Below are positions 1 through 8,175 of a DNA stretch of 64,000 nucleotides, piece after piece. The notes beneath the pieces are model-generated. The model ran no database searches, was not told the origin of the DNA, and saw only the letters and a list, made by a program, of their open reading frames with translations. Source of the stretch: VBOC01 sp964512655 (GTDB taxonomy: Bacteria > Bacteroidota > Ignavibacteria > UBA10030 > SZUA-254); contig CAZEJT010000001.1 of assembly GCA_964512655.1 (NCBI GenBank), positions 434,001 through 498,000 on the forward strand. Direction: 5' to 3'. Both the position numbers and the translations under genes were made by a program. Positions within the stretch are counted from its first letter, which is position 1, and every line of letters starts with the position of its first letter.

Positions 1-2
1 TT

Positions 3-737
3 GTTCGATATGTCCCAAAGCAGAGACAGACTCTCCTTCTGAGCGCAACCCTGCCGAAGGAAATCGTGAAGGTGAGCCAAAAGTACCTCGTGAATCCCGA
101 GCGGATCGAATTGGCCTCCGCCGTGAAGCCGGAATTCCTGCGGCAAACCTACTATCAGACGAACACGCAACAGAAGCTCCCTCTCCTGATACACCTGCTG
201 CGGTCGGAACGCGACCTTGCACTGGTCTTCTGCAACAGGAAGCACGTCACCTCGAAACTCGCGCGGAAGCTCACGCAGAACGGAGTGCACGCGAAGTGCC
301 TCCACGGCGATATGTCGCAGAATCAGCGCGAGCGCGTTACGGCCGAGTTCCGCCAGAAGAGGTTTAACGTGCTCGTTGCGACCGACGTTGCGGCCCGCGG
401 GCTTCATATCGACGACGTGACTCATGTCTATAACTATGAGATTCCGCGGGACGTCGATTCGTATACGCACCGCGTCGGCCGCACGGCGCGGGCCGGAAAA
501 CGGGGTGAGGCGATCTCGCTCGTCTCCAACGATGGGGAGCAGCAGTTTTTCAAAGAGATCTTGTTCACGTACAGCGGCAAGATCACTCTAAAACCTATTG
601 CGACAAACGATTTGCCGCGCGTGGTTGAACCGGCGCCGGTCCGCGCTCAATCTCTTCCCCCGAGGATGTCGCATCGGCAACGGCGGGGACGCCGGCACTC
701 ATCCGGTTCTCATTCACACGCCGGGAGGCCGCAATAA
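3..737 (+). CDS. DEAD-box RNA helicase, 3' part (5' end outside window)
   Basis: The reading frame is open from the first bases of the window, so this is the C-terminal 244 residues of a longer gene and not a protein starting at the GTG at 66. Seen: motif III (SAT within TLLLSATLPKEI, about nt 30-65), then the RecA-like helicase C domain with LVFCNRK (motif IV), VLVATDVAARGLHI (motif V) and HRVGRTARAGKRG (motif VI). These are diagnostic of ATP-dependent DEAD-box RNA helicases that unwind RNA duplexes in ribosome assembly or mRNA decay. The tail after about residue 200 is rich in Arg, His and Ser, as in RhlE-like helicases, and probably binds RNA. An RRM protein gene follows 91 bp downstream, a pairing typical of cold-adaptation RNA genes. 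The Q motif, Walker A and the DEAD box itself lie outside the window. Confidence 0.93.
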   Translation, partial: VRYVPKQRQTLLLSATLPKEIVKVSQKYLVNPERIELASAVKPEFLRQTYYQTNTQQKLPLLIHLLRSERDLALVFCNRKHVTSKLARKLTQNGVHAKCLHGDMSQNQRERVTAEFRQKRFNVLVATDVAARGLHIDDVTHVYNYEIPRDVDSYTHRVGRTARAGKRGEAISLVSNDGEQQFFKEILFTYSGKITLKPIATNDLPRVVEPAPVRAQSLPPRMSHRQRRGRRHSSGSHSHAGRPQ

Positions 738-828
738 TAGTTCACCCCCGGAGGCAACCATGAGGACCCCCGGGGAGATTCCAGTTGCACGCAGATAACA
801 ATCTGTTTCACCAAACAATGAGGCGAGT

Positions 829-1140
829 ATGAGACTGTATGTGGGAAACATTTCGCGCGACGTCACCCAGGAAGATCTCCGGGCGGCTTTTGAAGCGCAC
901 GGTAAGGTCGACGAAGTGAGCATGGTCAAGGACAAATTCAGCGGACTTCCCAAGGGCTTTGCGTTCATTGAAATGCCCGAGGAAGCGGAAGCGCGAAAGG
1001 CAATCAGCGAGCTGGCGGGCAAAGAGCTGAAGGGCCGTTCTCTTGATGTAACCGAAGCGCGTCCGCGAACCGAGCGCCCGAACCGCGGAGGCGGGCGGGG
1101 AGGAGGTTGGGGCGGCGGACGCGGCGGCAATCGCCGTTAG
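829..1140 (+). CDS. RRM-type RNA-binding protein
   Basis: A 103-residue protein made of a single RNA recognition motif plus a basic, glycine-rich tail. RNP2 (LYVGNI, residues 3-8) and RNP1 (KGFAFIEM, residues 42-49) are both intact, with aromatic residues in the RNA-stacking positions. The last 25 residues are Gly/Arg-rich (RGG-like), a common extra RNA-binding tail in the small bacterial RRM proteins of cyanobacteria and the Bacteroidota/Chlorobi group. The start is the ATG at 829, preceded by GAGG six bases upstream. It follows the helicase gene and probably acts as an RNA chaperone. The oxidoreductase gene begins 3 bp after its stop, so the two may be co-transcribed although their functions look unrelated. 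Confidence 0.93.
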   Translation: MRLYVGNISRDVTQEDLRAAFEAHGKVDEVSMVKDKFSGLPKGFAFIEMPEEAEARKAISELAGKELKGRSLDVTEARPRTERPNRGGGRGGGWGGGRGGNRR

Positions 1141-1143
1141 CCC

Positions 1144-2292
1144 ATGAAGCTGCGCGTCGTGGTATTAGGCGCCGGATTCGGCGGATTGGAACTCAGCACG
1201 ATTCTCTCCGAGACGCCGGGCGACAATCTTGATCTTACATTGATCGACCGGAACGATTCTTTTTACTTCGGCTTTTCGAGACTTGACGTGATGTTCGGCC
1301 GAAAGCCGGCGGATGCCGTGAAGATACCCTACGGGAGTATTCAAAAGCCGGGTGTGCAGTTTCGCCGCGAGACCGTCGTCGCCATCGGTCCATCAGCGAA
1401 AACCGTTACGACGGACCGGGGTACCTACGAAGCGGATGTCCTGGTTGTTGCGTTGGGAGCCGATTATGACATAGGCGCGACTCCAGGGCTGGGAGAGGCA
1501 GGGAACGAGTACTACACGTTCGCCGGCGCGGAACGACTACGATCCGTGCTTCCGAATTTTACCAAGGGGCATGCGATCGTTGGTGTTTGCGGCGCACCGT
1601 TCAAATGCCCCCCCGCTCCGAGCGAAGCGGCGTTAATGCTGCACGACTATCTGACTGCCCGTGGCGTTCGCGGCGAATGCACGATCACACTTGTGATGCC
1701 GTTCGGGATCCCGATTCCGCCATCTCCTGCATCATCGGAAGCATTGCTCGCCGCCTTCAGGGAACGGGGAATCACGTTTGTTCCCGATCGGCTGGTACAG
1801 GCCCTCGACCCGGCTCGCCGGGCCGTTATTATCAGGGACACGAGAAGCGGCAATACCTCTGAATTGCCCTATGATCTCTTTCTCGGCATTCCCAAGCACG
1901 TAGCGCCGGAGGTCGTGCTTCAAAGCGGTCTGGCAGAGAACGGTTGGATACCGGTTGCCAGAACGAATCTATCGACAAGGTTTCCGAATGTGTATGCAAT
2001 CGGCGATGTAACAAGTGTCGGCACGCCCAAGGCGGGAGTCTTCGCCGAAGGCGCCGCCACGGTGGTAGCGCATTCCATCATTGCCGCATTCAACCGGAAC
2101 GGAGACGCTGCTCCGTACACCGGAGCGGGTTCATGTTACATTGAGTTTGGCAAAGGCCAGATAGGCCGCGTCGACGTCGATTTTTTCTCCGGCCCCAAGC
2201 CCGTGGGAAGTCATCACGAGCCATCCGAAGCGCTGTTCGCGGATAAGGAATACTTCGGCTCAAGCCGCAGGGCTCGATGGTTCGGGCTGTAA
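1144..2292 (+). CDS. FAD-dependent pyridine nucleotide-disulphide oxidoreductase, sulfide:quinone reductase-like
   Basis: A 382-residue flavoprotein. The N-terminal dinucleotide-binding glycines are at residues 9-14 (GAGFGG), and the second FAD motif NVYAIGDVTSVGTPKAG lies near residue 285. In the middle is C149-GAPFK-C155-PPAPSEAA. This cysteine-containing segment and the ATGD-like motif resemble sulfide:quinone reductase and flavocytochrome c sulfide dehydrogenase flavoproteins more than NDH-2. Such enzymes oxidise sulfide at the membrane face and pass electrons to quinone. A role in sulfide oxidation or detoxification is inferred; a type II NADH dehydrogenase or a rhodanese-linked oxidoreductase cannot be excluded from sequence alone. 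It starts 3 bp after the RRM gene with no clear ribosome binding site, suggesting translational coupling. Confidence 0.8.
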   Translation: MKLRVVVLGAGFGGLELSTILSETPGDNLDLTLIDRNDSFYFGFSRLDVMFGRKPADAVKIPYGSIQKPGVQFRRETVVAIGPSAKTVTTDRGTYEADVLVVALGADYDIGATPGLGEAGNEYYTFAGAERLRSVLPNFTKGHAIVGVCGAPFKCPPAPSEAALMLHDYLTARGVRGECTITLVMPFGIPIPPSPASSEALLAAFRERGITFVPDRLVQALDPARRAVIIRDTRSGNTSELPYDLFLGIPKHVAPEVVLQSGLAENGWIPVARTNLSTRFPNVYAIGDVTSVGTPKAGVFAEGAATVVAHSIIAAFNRNGDAAPYTGAGSCYIEFGKGQIGRVDVDFFSGPKPVGSHHEPSEALFADKEYFGSSRRARWFGL

Positions 2293-2520
2293 CGGCGCTC
2301 GTGGGCTACCGCATCCACAGTCTGCTGCCGGGCTGTGGCATGATTCGAGGGCATGCCGCCCCATCACGGTCCACACTGCTTCAACGTTTCCATACACTCC
2401 GCCTCAACCTCCGGTTTTGAATCGCCTCGCTGACCTGTGCCGCACGACGACAAGCGCGAACGCGTTTCCCTACGTTCTCCGAAGCGTGTGTTCGATTAAG
2501 CAACAGGAAGGAACGATAAG

Positions 2521-4122
2521 ATGACTTCGACTGTTCCCCCTGGGAATATGCGAACTACGAGAACGACGCGTAAACTCCACGTTGGTATCATCGATCTTGT
2601 AACGAAGGGGCCGACCCGCGCGCTATTTGCCCGGGTCATGAATGCAAATTTTGCGAGCATCATGCCTCAGGTTGTTGCGCTCTGGTGTGAGGAACAGGGG
2701 CATACAGTAACCTTTGTCTGCTATACAGGGTTCGAGGATTTGCGGACTGCGCTGCCGACGAATCTGGATCTCGTTTTCATCGGCGCATTCACCGAGGCTG
2801 CTCAGACCTCCTATGCGCTGAGCAATCTTTACAGATCGCGCGGCGCAGTGACGGTGCTGGGAGGGCCGCACGCCCGCTGTTACCCCGGGGATGCGGTGAA
2901 ATACTTTGATTACGTGCTCGGATTTACGGACAAGACGATCATTCGTAACGTACTCCAGGACTGCTCTCAGCACCGCCCTACTGGCGTCAGGATTTCAGCT
3001 GTCCAGCAACCTACGTTGCTCCCGGGCGTCGAAGAGCGATGGAAGTTCATCGAGCCGACACTCAGAAAGGCCCCGTTCATAAAAATGGTGCCAATGCTCG
3101 GGAGTCTCGGTTGCCCATATACCTGTTCCTTCTGCATCGATTCTACTGTGCCGTACCAGGCGCTGGAATTCGAGGTGATGCGGAAAGACCTGGACTTCTT
3201 GCTCGGAAAATTCAAGCACCCGCTCGTCGGATGGCACGATCCGAATTTCGGTGTCCGGTTCGATGAGACGATGGATGCGATCGAAGAAGCCGTTCCTCCG
3301 GGGAGCATTCACTTCATTGCGGAGAGCAGCCTTTCGCTCCTTTCTGAACAGCACGTCAAACGGCTGCAGCGAAACGGATTCCGTGCCTTATTGCCGGGAA
3401 TCGAGTCTTGGTTCTCGCTGGGAGACAAATCGAAAACCGGAAGAACCACCGGAATGGATAAGGTGAGGCAGGTCTCCGACCATGTCAACATGCTCTTGCG
3501 CCACATCCCGTACGTTCAGACGAATTTTGTGCTTGGGCTTGACGTAGACGAAGGGTCTGAACCCTTCGAGCTCACAAAGCGCTTTGTTGACATGACCCCG
3601 GGCGCGTTCCCGGGCTATTCGCTCCTCTCCGCATTTGGAGAGGCGGCGCCCCTGAATCTGGAATACCAGCGTGACGGACGCGTTCTCCCCTTTCCCTTCC
3701 ATTTTCTGGATAATAACAGGGCAATGAATATCATACCAAGGAACTTCACCTGGCCTGATTTTTATTCGCATGTTATCGATCTGGGGAAGCACACGTTTTC
3801 CGCACGGGCGATTTTCAACCGGTTACGGGCGACGAGCGCCTTCATACCGCGATGGATGAATGTCGTGCGTGCGATATCCTCTGAAGGATTCGGCAGAATC
3901 AAGTATAACAACGAGGTGTTGCGAAGACTTCGGACGGAGCCGGAGTTCAGGCGATATTTCGAGCTGAAATCTACGAAGCTTCCGGGCTTTTATTCGGACC
4001 AGCTGAAACGCGATTTGGGCTTCCTGTTTCATTGGCTTCCGGAAGGAGCCCTTTTTCATGATCAGAATAATTATCTTAAGTCCCAGGAAAAAGGAAACGG
4101 GCAACCGGTTCCCTTGAGTTAG
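2521..4122 (+). CDS. B12-binding-domain radical SAM protein, substrate unknown
   Basis: A 533-residue protein. The first 170 residues look like a cobalamin-binding Rossmann domain (LVFIGAFTEAAQTSYALSNLYRS, then VTVLGGPHARCYPGDAV). A radical SAM core follows with the iron-sulfur motif C198-PYT-C202-SF-C205, the classic CxxxCxxC. The region after residue 420 has no motif I recognise. Proteins of this class do radical methylations, ring rearrangements or C-C bond chemistry on lipids and secondary metabolites. No biosynthetic partner genes are adjacent: it is flanked by a 228-bp gap upstream and a convergent exonuclease gene downstream. The start ATG is supported by AAGGAA eight bases upstream. 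The specific reaction cannot be assigned. Confidence 0.85.
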   Translation: MTSTVPPGNMRTTRTTRKLHVGIIDLVTKGPTRALFARVMNANFASIMPQVVALWCEEQGHTVTFVCYTGFEDLRTALPTNLDLVFIGAFTEAAQTSYALSNLYRSRGAVTVLGGPHARCYPGDAVKYFDYVLGFTDKTIIRNVLQDCSQHRPTGVRISAVQQPTLLPGVEERWKFIEPTLRKAPFIKMVPMLGSLGCPYTCSFCIDSTVPYQALEFEVMRKDLDFLLGKFKHPLVGWHDPNFGVRFDETMDAIEEAVPPGSIHFIAESSLSLLSEQHVKRLQRNGFRALLPGIESWFSLGDKSKTGRTTGMDKVRQVSDHVNMLLRHIPYVQTNFVLGLDVDEGSEPFELTKRFVDMTPGAFPGYSLLSAFGEAAPLNLEYQRDGRVLPFPFHFLDNNRAMNIIPRNFTWPDFYSHVIDLGKHTFSARAIFNRLRATSAFIPRWMNVVRAISSEGFGRIKYNNEVLRRLRTEPEFRRYFELKSTKLPGFYSDQLKRDLGFLFHWLPEGALFHDQNNYLKSQEKGNGQPVPLS

Positions 4123-4300
4123 TCCCCTCCGCATCATGAGAGCGGAACATATGTACCCGCCCAACACCCGCTCTTCTCCCCGCTTCCCTCATCATGTTCC
4201 TGTCTGGGCTTCTCCCCCGGATGGCTTCGGGAACATGATCGGGATGAATGGGTGGCGCAGTCGGGCAATCTCCGAGTGTGCCCCCACCCGGCGCGGCATA

Positions 4301-5173
4301 TTACGATCGCCATTCTGAAATGCGCTCCGGGAGAGTGCTAACTCCTAATTGAGCGCAGAGGGGCTTGAAACTCCTTTTCGCCCCACGCCATAAGAGATCA
4401 GTAACCTTTTCGCGCATGGGAACATCCTCGCGGAGCGTTGCCAATCGGCGAAACAGAAGCGCGTCGTTACGATGCCGCTCAAGATTTTCCGAGAGAAATT
4501 GTCCCCGCCTTACAGGAACCCCCCATTTTTGAAAGTCAGACGGGATCTTTTCCAGGCGTCTGTAGCGTGCAAGAACCACAGATGTCGATTTTTCCCCCCA
4601 CCCCTGAATACCCGGGTAGCCATCCGCGGTATCTCCTACGAGTGCCAGCCAGTCCGGTATTGACTCCGGACGCACGCCAAACTTTTGGACAACGCCTTTC
4701 TCATCATAGACGATCTCACGGCGCCGGTCCCAGCAAACCACTTTGTTACCGCGAACCGACTGGGCAAGGTCTTTATCCGGAGAGCATATCACAATCTGTT
4801 TCACTCCCTTACCATCCTTAAAGCGAGATGCAGCCGTAGCAAGAGCATCGTCAGCTTCGAACTCGACCATCGGCCACACGACGATGCCCAGAGCTGAAAC
4901 GGCTCTCTCAACCAGGGGAAACTGCGCAAGAAGTTCTTGATCGACCCCTTCTTCAGTTTTGTAACCGGAGTAGAGCCTATTGCGGAAGGATCTGATTACA
5001 TGATCGAAAGCGCATGCAATGTGGGTTGTCCCGGTATAGTTAAGCAGGGCGACAAGGCTCCTGAGGAGGCCAACCGTCGCCCCAACTTCACGTCCATCCG
5101 GTGATTTCCTCTTAGGCGCACCATAGTAGTTGCGGAAGAGCTCATAGGTGCCATCGATGAGATAGATTTTCAC
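4301..5173 (-). CDS. stand-alone 5'-3' exonuclease (flap endonuclease, PolA N-terminal type)
   Basis: A 290-residue protein matching the 5' nuclease domain of DNA polymerase I. Seen: the N-terminal IDGTYELFRNYYG with the metal-binding Asp at residue 7, the FEADDALATAA acidic cluster near 106-110, SPDKDLAQSV near 133, and the helix-hairpin-helix segment VGDTADGYPGIQGWGEKS near 180-197. This is the usual order of metal ligands and the H3TH DNA-binding motif. There is no polymerase domain. The start is a GTG preceded by AGGAT. Family members remove 5' flaps and RNA primers. The product may be an accessory exonuclease, since a full PolA normally exists elsewhere in the chromosome. It is convergent with the radical SAM gene and divergent from the ArsR cassette. 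Confidence 0.9.
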   Translation of the reverse strand: MKIYLIDGTYELFRNYYGAPKRKSPDGREVGATVGLLRSLVALLNYTGTTHIACAFDHVIRSFRNRLYSGYKTEEGVDQELLAQFPLVERAVSALGIVVWPMVEFEADDALATAASRFKDGKGVKQIVICSPDKDLAQSVRGNKVVCWDRRREIVYDEKGVVQKFGVRPESIPDWLALVGDTADGYPGIQGWGEKSTSVVLARYRRLEKIPSDFQKWGVPVRRGQFLSENLERHRNDALLFRRLATLREDVPMREKVTDLLWRGAKRSFKPLCAQLGVSTLPERISEWRS

Positions 5174-5250
5174 ATCCTGGCCGAATTGTGTGTTCAGACA
5201 ATGTACTGATTATTGCGTCATCTGCCTGACAAAAATATTTTCAAAAACAC

Positions 5251-5279
5251 TTGCGTTTGTACATGGCCTTTCCTACATT
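5251..5279 (+). promoter_or_regulatory. Candidate promoter of the ArsR cassette
   Basis: TTGCGT at 5251-5256 and TACATT at 5274-5279 are separated by 17 bp. Transcription would start near 5286, within the palindrome described in the next entry and about 14 bases before the ATG at 5300. Confidence 0.5.
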
Positions 5280-5280
5280 A

Positions 5281-5296
5281 GTAGCCAAATGGCTAC
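5281..5296. promoter_or_regulatory. Palindromic operator candidate, GTAGCC-AAAT-GGCTAC
   Basis: A perfect 6-bp inverted repeat with a 4-bp centre lies immediately after the -10 box and 3 bp before the start codon of the ArsR-type regulator. ArsR-family proteins bind short palindromes that overlap their own promoters, so autorepression is the natural inference. A bound dimer would cover the transcription start. Confidence 0.55.
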
Positions 5297-5299
5297 ATT

Positions 5300-5626
5300 A
5301 TGAAATTACGCAGAGACGTTTTCCAAGCAATTTCCGACCCAAGCAGAAGGGCTATCTTGGTGCTTGTGGCTTCCCAATCCATGACGGCTGGAGCAATTGC
5401 TTCCAAGTTTGATACGTCGCGACCAACAATTTCAAAGCATTTGCGGCTTCTGACGGAATGTGAGTTACTACGGCAGGAAGAAAAGGGCAGGGAAATGTTT
5501 TATCACCTGAATCCTCCCAAAATGAAAGAAGTATCAGACTGGGCGGAGCAGTTCCGTCAACAATGGGAAGTACGGTTCAACCAACTTGACAAAGTATTAA
5601 CAACAATGAAAAAACGGAGAACATGA
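5300..5626 (+). CDS. ArsR-family winged-helix transcriptional regulator
   Basis: A 108-residue protein with the ArsR winged helix: ISDPSRRAILVLVA at the start, the recognition helix FDTSRPTISKHLRLL near residues 37-51, and the wing EEKGREMFYHLN. The ArsR metal-binding ELCVCD motif is absent, as in the subfamily that pairs with SRPBCC/AHSA1 proteins. The ATG has no ribosome binding site and would be about 14 bases from the predicted transcription start. Its stop overlaps the next ATG by four bases (ATGA), so the SRPBCC protein is translationally coupled. Base composition is clearly more AT-rich than the flanking core genes, suggesting acquisition. Confidence 0.92.
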   Translation: MKLRRDVFQAISDPSRRAILVLVASQSMTAGAIASKFDTSRPTISKHLRLLTECELLRQEEKGREMFYHLNPPKMKEVSDWAEQFRQQWEVRFNQLDKVLTTMKKRRT

Positions 5627-6123
5627 AAAACACATTGCTATTTGATTTTACCGTTGACAAAACAACAAGAACGGTATTCATAACCAGAGAATTTGCTGCC
5701 GACCTTTCGCTCGTATGGGATGCTTTTACCAAACAAGACATTCTTGACCAATGGTGGGCACCTAAACCATGGAAATCAAAAACGAAGTTTATGGATTTCA
5801 AAGTTGGCGGACGAAGATTTTATGCCATGATAGGCCCGGAAGGGCAAGAGCGTTGGTCAATTCAAAAATATATTTCCATCAGTCCCAAAACCAATTTCAA
5901 AATGGTTAATGCTTTTGCAGACAAAGATGAAAACCCTGAATTGCCCGGTTCTGATTGGGATCTTAATTTCAGCGAACGAGACGGAAGGACACTAGTCAGT
6001 ATTACTATTTATAACGAATCCCTTGCCCGTTTGGAGAAGATGATTGAAATGGGTTTCAAAGAAGGATTTACAATGACATTGAACTACTTGGAAAATTATT
6101 TATCAGAACAAATCAATAAATAA
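5623..6123 (+). CDS. SRPBCC / AHSA1-domain protein
   Basis: A 166-residue START-like ligand-binding protein. The pattern FITREFAADLSLVWDAFTKQD, then LDQWWAPKPWKSKT and a C-terminal helix containing GFKEGFTMTLNYLENYL is typical of the Activator of Hsp90 ATPase 1-like family (PF08327). Such proteins form a helix-grip cavity for hydrophobic ligands. Bacterial members are usually encoded directly after an ArsR-type regulator, as here. The ligand is unknown. The gene overlaps the regulator by four bases and is followed 5 bp later by the RibD-like reductase, so the three form an operon. AT-rich composition matches its operon partners. Confidence 0.9.
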   Translation: MKNTLLFDFTVDKTTRTVFITREFAADLSLVWDAFTKQDILDQWWAPKPWKSKTKFMDFKVGGRRFYAMIGPEGQERWSIQKYISISPKTNFKMVNAFADKDENPELPGSDWDLNFSERDGRTLVSITIYNESLARLEKMIEMGFKEGFTMTLNYLENYLSEQINK

Positions 6124-6128
6124 CCATT

Positions 6129-6722
6129 ATGAGGAAAATAATTGTTTTAGAATTCATCACGCTTGATGGGGTGATGCAGGCGCCAGGCGGACCCGAGGAA
6201 GATTCATCCGGCGGTTTCAAATATGGCGGCTGGGTTGCACCCTATGGTGACGAGGTTGGGGGTAGGATCATGCAAAAACAAATGGAACCTGCCGACCTGC
6301 TTTTGGGCAGAAAGACATTTGAAAGTTTCGCCTCCTTTTGGCCTGAGCATGCGGACCAATGGCCGGGCATCAATGATGTTACAAAATATGTAATGTCCAG
6401 GACCAAGAAAAGCTCAGATTGGAAAAACTCGGTGTTTCTCGACAGCCTGGCAGCTGTCAAGAAGCTCAAAAACTCCAAAGGTTCTGACATAAAAGTCTGG
6501 GGCAGCGGCAAACTCGCTCAGTTGCTGCTCAAGCATGATTTAGTGGACGAACTCTGGCTCAAGATTTACCCGGTAACCCTTGGTCAAGGAAAAAAGTTAT
6601 TTGACAATGGTACAATTCCAGCGGCCTTTACTTTAGCAGAAAGTACGATTACGCCAAGCGGGGTTATTGTTGCAAATTACAAGCGGGCCGGAAAAGTCAA
6701 GACAGGCACAATTGGAGAATAA
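6129..6722 (+). CDS. Dihydrofolate reductase-family protein (RibD C-terminal-like)
   Basis: A 197-residue protein of the RibD_C/YyaP family: IVLEFITLDGVMQAPGG at the N-terminus, the nucleotide-binding segment LLGRKTFESFASFWP near residues 57-72, and DIKVWGSGKLAQLLLKHDLVDELW around 120-143. Members have the dihydrofolate reductase fold and are presumed NADPH-dependent reductases; most have no proven substrate. It is the third gene of the ArsR operon, beginning 5 bp after the SRPBCC gene. The same ArsR, SRPBCC and RibD_C trio is common in soil Bacteroidetes and actinobacteria, supporting lateral transfer as a unit. Confidence 0.88.
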   Translation: MRKIIVLEFITLDGVMQAPGGPEEDSSGGFKYGGWVAPYGDEVGGRIMQKQMEPADLLLGRKTFESFASFWPEHADQWPGINDVTKYVMSRTKKSSDWKNSVFLDSLAAVKKLKNSKGSDIKVWGSGKLAQLLLKHDLVDELWLKIYPVTLGQGKKLFDNGTIPAAFTLAESTITPSGVIVANYKRAGKVKTGTIGE

Positions 6723-6916
6723 AGCGAAAACAATAACTCTTTGTAGCGCATCTCTCTTTTCACTTGAATTGCTCCTGCAGCTCAGACTCGTTCTCCAACC
6801 GGCAGGCTGATCGAGATCTCGTTCGACTCTTGTTATTAGTGCCAAGACTAATTAATTTCACTTAGTCCGTCAGATGATCGCCAAGAGGATCTAAAGTAAA
6901 CAACCAATAACTTGAC

Positions 6917-7363
6917 ATGAACGTAGAAGGACAAATCAAAAAGTATATTGCCAGCCAACCTGAACCAAAACGTACTGAGATGCAAAGGTTACACCGAATC
7001 GCCCTTCAAGTGCTACCAAGATGTAAATTATGGTTCTTCGATGGCAAAAACAGCGACAACAAGACAGTTTCTAACCCTACTATAGGGTATGGATTTCGCG
7101 TAATAAAATATGCCAGTGGAAAGACTAGAGAGTTTTTTCAAATTGGCGTAAGCGCAAACAAGACCGGAATCTCTGTCTATATCCTTGGCATCGAAGATAA
7201 GACATACCTGGCCCGAACGTATGGGAAAAAACTGGGCGAGGCGAGCGTAAGCGGGTATTGCATCAAGTTCAAAACTCTAAAAGAGATAAACATTGATATG
7301 CTTGAGGCGGCAATACGATCTGGGGTTGAGGCTCAACAGGAAAAAGATGGGGTGTTGAAGTAA
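6917..7363 (+). CDS. DUF1801-family protein
   Basis: A 148-residue protein. The opening IKKYIASQPEPKRTEMQRLHRIALQV and the central KYASGKTREFFQIGVSANK segment fit the DUF1801 (YdhG-like) fold, small intracellular proteins of unknown function. These genes often travel with ArsR/SRPBCC cassettes, and this one follows such a cassette after a 194-bp gap in which I see no promoter or other feature. AT-rich, like the cassette. It has no recognisable ribosome binding site, and the start at the ATG 6917 is by length only. Confidence 0.75.
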   Translation: MNVEGQIKKYIASQPEPKRTEMQRLHRIALQVLPRCKLWFFDGKNSDNKTVSNPTIGYGFRVIKYASGKTREFFQIGVSANKTGISVYILGIEDKTYLARTYGKKLGEASVSGYCIKFKTLKEINIDMLEAAIRSGVEAQQEKDGVLK

Positions 7364-7503
7364 TTAAACTTTACTGGAGAGTAGATCTGGATTCTCCTTA
7401 AAGAATCAACGCGGGGAGGCGAGCATTGCGGAGATTTCCGGGGGGGGCAAGCTGCCGAGAATTAATTTCGGTTCCCGGGATGTGGACGATGGGGGTCTAC
7501 GAA

Positions 7504-7935
7504 CTACTGGGAGGCCCGCGGCGTCTGAATCTTTGGGAAGTGGCGGATCACGAAGAGCAGGTAGGCGAGCCAGAGTGTGAGCCAAACAGAAGCGACGGCA
7601 ATAAGCCGAACCGAGAAAAGGATCAGGCTCGGAACCAGGAACAGCAGGGTGTCACCGAGCAGCCAGAAGCGGTCGCCTCGCCGGGCATGCAGCGCCTGCT
7701 CGGCTTCACTTATCCGGCCGCCAAGCGACGACCGGTAGTACTGGAACGTCGCGAACACGAATGAGAACGTCGCCACTCCCATAACGATAAGCGTGGCTTG
7801 AAACAGGGAGGCATCGATCTCGCCGTTCTTGAACCTTGGGTACAGAAAGAATAGCACGAATGTGAAGACGGCAATGCTCGTCGCGGCGAGCGAATAAGAG
7901 CGATTGATGTTGGCTTGGGCAAGATCTTCTCCCAT
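7504..7935 (-). CDS. Small integral membrane protein, unknown function
   Basis: A 143-residue protein with four predicted membrane segments: about residues 18-35 (IAVFTFVLFFLY), 46-68, 87-108 (LLGDTLLFLVPSLILFSV) and 111-130. The start was placed at the ATG at 7935 because a strong GGAGG lies six bases upstream; a longer frame begins at 7959 but has no ribosome binding site of its own. I recognise no family. It stands alone, convergent with the DUF1801 gene and separated by 240 bp of featureless sequence from the next gene upstream. Confidence 0.65.
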   Translation of the reverse strand: MGEDLAQANINRSYSLAATSIAVFTFVLFFLYPRFKNGEIDASLFQATLIVMGVATFSFVFATFQYYRSSLGGRISEAEQALHARRGDRFWLLGDTLLFLVPSLILFSVRLIAVASVWLTLWLAYLLFVIRHFPKIQTPRASQ

Positions 7936-8175
7936 CGAATGCCTCCATTCTTGTGTCATGTGACCGGCCTGGCGCCATTTTTTTCCGATTGTTCAGCGGC
8001 GAGACGCATGAGTGAACCAGTCTCTATGCGGCTCGCGCTAAGCCGAGGTCGCCGGAGAACGGACCAACGTTCGGCAGCCGGGCGGTAACCGGGCGATCTA
8101 TGGGATCACGGGCATCGCGGCGTGATGCCGCTTTCACGGAAGCTTCCGCTAATAGAGGAACGTTCCTGTACGCAT

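Noticed and set aside
714..1130. 138-residue proline-rich minus-strand frame
   Set aside because: It is the complement of the RRM gene's glycine-rich tail; the RNP motifs on the plus strand are decisive.
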